From contig DASSHC010000457.1 of NCBI GenBank assembly GCA_035693105.1, positions 1 through 8,293 on the forward strand: DNA of 8,293 nt, written 5' to 3'. The DNA is from DASSHC01 sp035693105 (lineage in GTDB: Bacteria > Chloroflexota > Chloroflexia > Thermomicrobiales > Thermomicrobiaceae). Position numbers and translations under genes: made by a program. The notes beneath the pieces were generated by a model that was not told where the DNA came from, ran no database searches, and saw nothing but the letters and a program-made list of their open reading frames with translations. Below are positions 5,914 through 8,293 of this stretch, piece after piece; position 1 is the first letter of the stretch, and every line of letters starts with the position of its first letter.

Positions 5914-7579
5914 CAGTGACCTCGGGATCCGTGCTGAAGTCAGGATGGTCGCCGCTGGTAACGATCGCGCGGATCAACTCCGCGCTCATCGGGCGTTCGA
6001 CATTCGACGCCGCCAGCAGATCATCCAGCATCGCCATGTACCGTGGCTGGTCCGTGGTGCCGACCTGCTCGCCGATGCGCTCGAACGTCGCCGCCAGCGT
6101 CAGCTCCGGCCGCCGTCGCGTGCGCTCCTCCAGCGGGGCCGCGTTGGCAAACTGCGGAAAGCGGTTCTCAGTCAGCAGCATCTCGTCGGAGGTCGCACAG
6201 TAGAATGTCCGCGGTCGGAAGACATAGCGGTTGCGCTTTTCATCAACTTGCAGCAGTTTCTCGGTCTCGCCCGAGACGGGCAGGTACTCGATCAGGTAGC
6301 GCCCGTCGTTCTCCGCGTCGCGCTCGACGGTGAAGAGCGCGCCCGGCACGAGATTCTCCAGGAAGAAGCGATCGAAGCCGGCCAGATACCCACCCCGGTT
6401 GCCGGTCGGATAGCGCAGCTCGACCAGGAAGGTCTCATACGTCTGCGGCGCCTCGAAGGAGAGCACCGCGGCGCGCTGTTCCGGCAGCATCGCCGCCGGG
6501 AAGAGCGCCTGAAAGACCGGGTTGAGCGGCAAGACACCGTACTGGTACTCATAGAAGGTCAACACGTGCTCGGCGACGCGCTCGTCCGGCAGGATCTCGA
6601 GCGGCGGCTCCGACAGCAGGAAGCGATACTCCTGCCCGATCTCGCTCGGCTTGCGTTTGGTCGTGCCGATCGCCGGCAGGGCGGCCGTCGACCACAGCCG
6701 CTGGTCGGGCGTGCCGACGAACTCGAACTCCTTGGTCTCACGCGAGAGGCGATAGTTGACCGCGAAGCGCATGAGCGCGTAGTTGTCCGCGCCGGGCCGG
6801 ACACCCAGAATATCCTGCAGCAGCGTCTCGTCGCTCAACGGCTCGTTGCGCTCCACAATGTAATCGTGAATGCGCCGCAGATCGCCGCGACTCAGGCGCG
6901 GCACCTTGTCTTCGGCCATCCAGCGATCGCCGACGTTAGCCACGGTCAGATCGCGACGCAACTCGTCGCTGATGACGTCGGCCAGTTGTTCGTCGTTGAG
7001 TTGGTCGAGGTTGGCAGTCGTAACGGGAGCCGTGACCGGCGCCGCGGCCGGTGTCGCCTCTTCCTCCTCAAGCTCCTCTTCAGCCGGCTCAGGAATCTGG
7101 ATCACTCCGGCCGGAGTGGCGCTGACCGCGGCTTCGGCGGTCGCTTCAGCAGCGGGCGCCACCAATTCCTCCAACGGCGCCGGCTGCCGGCGCGAGGTCC
7201 ACTGCTTGGTGGTCACCGGCGTCGGTTCGGTCAGCCGCTGCGCCAGCGTGTGTTCGGTGTCGGGGCGATTGACCCGGCTCGGCGCCTCACCGGCGGCCGT
7301 CGTCAGCGCCAGTAACTGGTCACCCGACTCCTCCAAGTCAAAGACATTGGGGTTCTTAGTTAGCACCTCGGTCAGTCGCGCCGTCCACTGCGTCGCGTCC
7401 TGCTCGGGACGCTGGGCAGCCAGAAACTCCGCCAGCGAGGCCACCGACACGCGGATTGGCGCGGTCCGCGAGAAGAAGCGACCCATCCCGCGCATAGCCT
7501 CAAAGACGTCGCGGGCAATCTGTTGCTCGTCCGCAGACCCGGCAAATTGAGGCCCGGGCCGGACTTCGGCCGTCTGCAT
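5879..7579 (-). CDS. Hypothetical protein with winged-helix/LOTUS-like modules
   Basis: 566 aa, not recognised as a named family. An N-terminal helical domain (about 16-95) ends with a helix then a beta-turn-beta: LTEVLTKNPNVFDLEESGD. A low-complexity linker rich in Ala, Pro, Thr and Glu (about 98-195, with the acidic run AEEELEEEEA) follows. A second helical domain (about 195-300) ends YRLSRETKEFEFVGTPDQRLW. A beta-rich middle (about 310-470) contains YPTGNRGGYLAGFDRFFLEN (390-409) and GALFTVERD. A last helical part (about 490-562) ends FSTDPEVTDVYYFQ. The three helix-plus-wing endings look alike, suggesting repeated winged-helix (LOTUS/HARE-like) modules. No signal peptide or membrane segment is seen, so it is probably cytoplasmic and may bind nucleic acid (inference). 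The start ATG 7579 has AAGGAG 11 nt upstream. It overlaps the HEAT gene by 35 nt, so it belongs to the wall-enzyme transcription unit. Confidence 0.85.
   Translation of the reverse strand: MQTAEVRPGPQFAGSADEQQIARDVFEAMRGMGRFFSRTAPIRVSVASLAEFLAAQRPEQDATQWTARLTEVLTKNPNVFDLEESGDQLLALTTAAGEAPSRVNRPDTEHTLAQRLTEPTPVTTKQWTSRRQPAPLEELVAPAAEATAEAAVSATPAGVIQIPEPAEEELEEEEATPAAAPVTAPVTTANLDQLNDEQLADVISDELRRDLTVANVGDRWMAEDKVPRLSRGDLRRIHDYIVERNEPLSDETLLQDILGVRPGADNYALMRFAVNYRLSRETKEFEFVGTPDQRLWSTAALPAIGTTKRKPSEIGQEYRFLLSEPPLEILPDERVAEHVLTFYEYQYGVLPLNPVFQALFPAAMLPEQRAAVLSFEAPQTYETFLVELRYPTGNRGGYLAGFDRFFLENLVPGALFTVERDAENDGRYLIEYLPVSGETEKLLQVDEKRNRYVFRPRTFYCATSDEMLLTENRFPQFANAAPLEERTRRRPELTLAATFERIGEQVGTTDQPRYMAMLDDLLAASNVERPMSAELIRAIVTSGDHPDFSTDPEVTDVYYFQPERAG
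5919..5923 (-). promoter_or_regulatory. Ribosome binding site of the HEAT-repeat gene
   Basis: GAGGT on the minus strand, 5 nt before the ATG at 5913. It lies within the coding end of the upstream gene and supports the overlapping start. Confidence 0.5.
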
Positions 7580-7590
7580 GCTCGACGTCT

Positions 7591-7596
7591 CTCCTT
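7591..7596 (-). promoter_or_regulatory. Ribosome binding site of the 566-aa protein gene
   Basis: AAGGAG on the minus strand, 11 nt before the ATG at 7579. This is a strong match at a slightly long spacing. No better in-frame start lies closer to it. Confidence 0.5.
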
Positions 7597-7626
7597 AGTA
7601 GTTTGTCCGTCTAGGCCGTTTACCGA

Positions 7627-7755
7627 TTAGGTGTCACTCTGAGCGCGCTCGCGCAGGGCGATCACCAATTCGGCCGTCGTCAGAGGACGGCTCGCGTTGC
7701 GTAGCAGCATTAAGAGGTAGGTCACATACTCGTCACTGAGTCGAACGGATTGCAT
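7627..7755 (-). CDS. Small hypothetical protein, partial winged-helix-like (42 aa)
   Basis: A 42-codon ORF from ATG 7755 to TAA 7627. GGGGAGA lies immediately upstream, with GGAG 6 nt from the start, which is among the best ribosome binding sites in the window. The peptide begins MQSVRLSDEYVTYLLMLLR and continues NASRPLTTAELVIALRERAQ. It looks like helix 1, a turn and helix 2 of a winged helix-turn-helix ('RPLTTAEL-IALRER' is a common helix-2 pattern), but it stops before a recognition helix and wing. The frame does not continue sensibly past the TAA, so either it is a genuine small protein or a gene shortened at its 3' end. It lies 47 nt ahead of the 566-aa gene with no terminator between, so the two are probably cotranscribed. 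The function is unknown; a regulatory leader or an interaction peptide for the downstream protein are guesses. Confidence 0.6.
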   Translation of the reverse strand: MQSVRLSDEYVTYLLMLLRNASRPLTTAELVIALRERAQSDT

Positions 7756-7760
7756 GGCGA

Positions 7761-7767
7761 TCTCCCC
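7761..7767 (-). promoter_or_regulatory. Ribosome binding site of the 42-aa small ORF
   Basis: GGGGAGA on the minus strand, 5 nt from the ATG at 7755. Its G-run is half of a CCCCGGGG self-complementary octamer (7764-7771). Its strength is the main reason to accept the small ORF. Confidence 0.5.
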
Positions 7768-7791
7768 GGGGCTGTGATCTCATCCCGGCGA

Positions 7792-7821
7792 AGTTTACAC
7801 GGTGAACGACGAAACCGGCAA
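7792..7821 (-). promoter_or_regulatory. Possible sigma-70-type promoter with imperfect palindrome
   Basis: In the 77-base gap after the ROK-kinase gene, the minus strand has TTGCCG (7816-7821) and TAAACT (7792-7797) separated by 18 nt; each hexamer matches 4 of 6 consensus bases. An imperfect inverted repeat, GTTTAC-ACG-GTGAAC (7793-7807, one mismatch between arms), covers the -10 box and could be an operator. The -10 lies 36 nt upstream of the small ORF start. If real, it drives the small ORF and the wall-gene cluster. In GC-rich DNA, partial matches of this quality also occur by chance. Confidence 0.35.
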
Positions 7822-7832
7822 TCCCGTGGCCG

Positions 7833-8293
7833 CTACTCGTTACCGAGCGCCAGCGCCACCGCGCCCAGCACCGTGGCGTCGGCGCCCAGTTGACTGAGCG
7901 CGAGGCGCGCCCGGCGCATCGAGGCCGGGTAGGCATACTGCCGTACCCGCGCGCTCAGCGGATTCATCAGGTGCTCTCCAGCCTCGGCCACCGCCCCACC
8001 CACCACGACGCAGGCAGGGTTCACGACGGTAATCAGGTTAGCCACCGCCATCCCGAGCATGCGTACGGTTTCCTCAACCACCTCTTGCGCCGTCTCGTCG
8101 CCCTCGGCCGCCGCCGCGAAGATCGCGCGCACCGTGATCGCGCCGCTGGCCCAGCGGCCATGCGCGTCGATCCCGCTCCCATTCAAGCGCTCACGAAATC
8201 GGTTGACGATCGCCGGGGCCGAGGCATACGCTTCCAGATGGCCTGGCTTGCCGCAGGAGCAGATCGGGCCGCCGGAGGAGACGACCATGTGCC
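7833..8293 (-). CDS. ROK-family sugar kinase or repressor, C-terminal part
   Basis: C-terminal ~153 codons of a ROK-family protein; the gene runs off the right edge, so its start and N-terminal ATP-binding motif are not visible. The family is shown by GHMVVSSGG followed by CSCGKPGHLEAYAS, the ROK zinc/sugar signature (usually C-x-C-G-x-x-G-C-x-E, with the Glu contacting the sugar), by NPACVVVGGAVAEAGEHL, and by the terminal ADATVLGAVALAL. The third signature cysteine is His here. ROK proteins are glucokinases, other hexose or N-acyl-hexosamine kinases, or NagC/XylR-type repressors. The repressors carry an N-terminal HTH that would be outside the window, so the exact role is open. The gene ends at TAG 7833-7835 on the same strand as the downstream cluster. 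No obvious terminator follows, so read-through is possible. Confidence 0.9.
   Translation of the reverse strand, partial: HMVVSSGGPICSCGKPGHLEAYASAPAIVNRFRERLNGSGIDAHGRWASGAITVRAIFAAAAEGDETAQEVVEETVRMLGMAVANLITVVNPACVVVGGAVAEAGEHLMNPLSARVRQYAYPASMRRARLALSQLGADATVLGAVALALGNE

Noticed and set aside
7020..7180. Low-complexity GC-rich stretch that might look like a DNA repeat
   Set aside because: It encodes the Ala/Pro/Glu-rich linker of the 566-aa protein. No regular repeat unit is present at DNA level.
5810..7315. 501-codon open frame on the plus strand opposite the 566-aa gene
   Set aside because: It is rich in Arg, Gln, His and Leu as expected from the antisense of GC-rich coding DNA, and has no domain pattern. 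The minus-strand gene has a good ribosome binding site and sensible protein composition.
7733..7936. 67-codon minus-strand frame spanning the end of the ROK gene and the gap
   Set aside because: It is out of frame with the ROK coding sequence, which it overlaps. It is Arg/Trp-rich and has no ribosome binding site, so it is a shadow frame.

Overview
The window is GC-rich DNA (about two thirds G+C by eye) with strong GC3 bias, dense packing and frequent GTG starts. The gene content is a bacterial membrane protease, cell-wall enzymes, and HEAT and winged-helix-like hypotheticals. Together with a FemX-type transferase next to a MurE that lacks the standard DAP motif, this suggests a Chloroflexota-like bacterium, perhaps of the Thermomicrobia/Sphaerobacter type. 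The assignment rests on pattern recognition, not on a search.

Layout. Bases 1-104 (+) are the last 34 codons of an ornithine cyclodeaminase/mu-crystallin family gene. Everything else supported as coding lies on the minus strand. Reading in the direction of transcription, from right to left, the order is: the C-terminal part of a ROK-family sugar kinase (8293-7833); a short gap with a possible promoter; a 42-codon small ORF with a good ribosome binding site (7755-7627); a 566-aa soluble protein of unknown function (7579-5879); a HEAT-repeat protein (5913-4957); a FemX/FemAB-like peptidoglycan bridge aminoacyltransferase (4960-3896); MurE (3911-2358); a ~280-base gap holding what looks like a frameshifted gene remnant; and the membrane AAA+ metalloprotease FtsH (2078-114), which converges on the cyclodeaminase gene with 9 bases between the stops.

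The four genes from 7579 to 2358 overlap one another (35 nt, 4 nt, and 4 or 16 nt), so they are very probably one transcription unit with translational coupling. MurE adds the third residue of the peptidoglycan stem peptide, and FemX-type enzymes add amino acids to the side chain of that same residue. The two enzymes therefore form a logical pair. The HEAT-repeat scaffold and the 566-aa protein ahead of them have no assigned function but are placed to act in, or regulate, the same wall-building process. FtsH is probably a separately controlled housekeeping gene.

The most interesting points are the 566-aa protein with what look like three related winged-helix/LOTUS-like modules, the small winged-helix-like ORF just ahead of it, and the MurE with EDPR instead of DNPR at the diamino-acid specificity site. 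No RNA gene, CRISPR array, insertion sequence or complete mobile element was seen.
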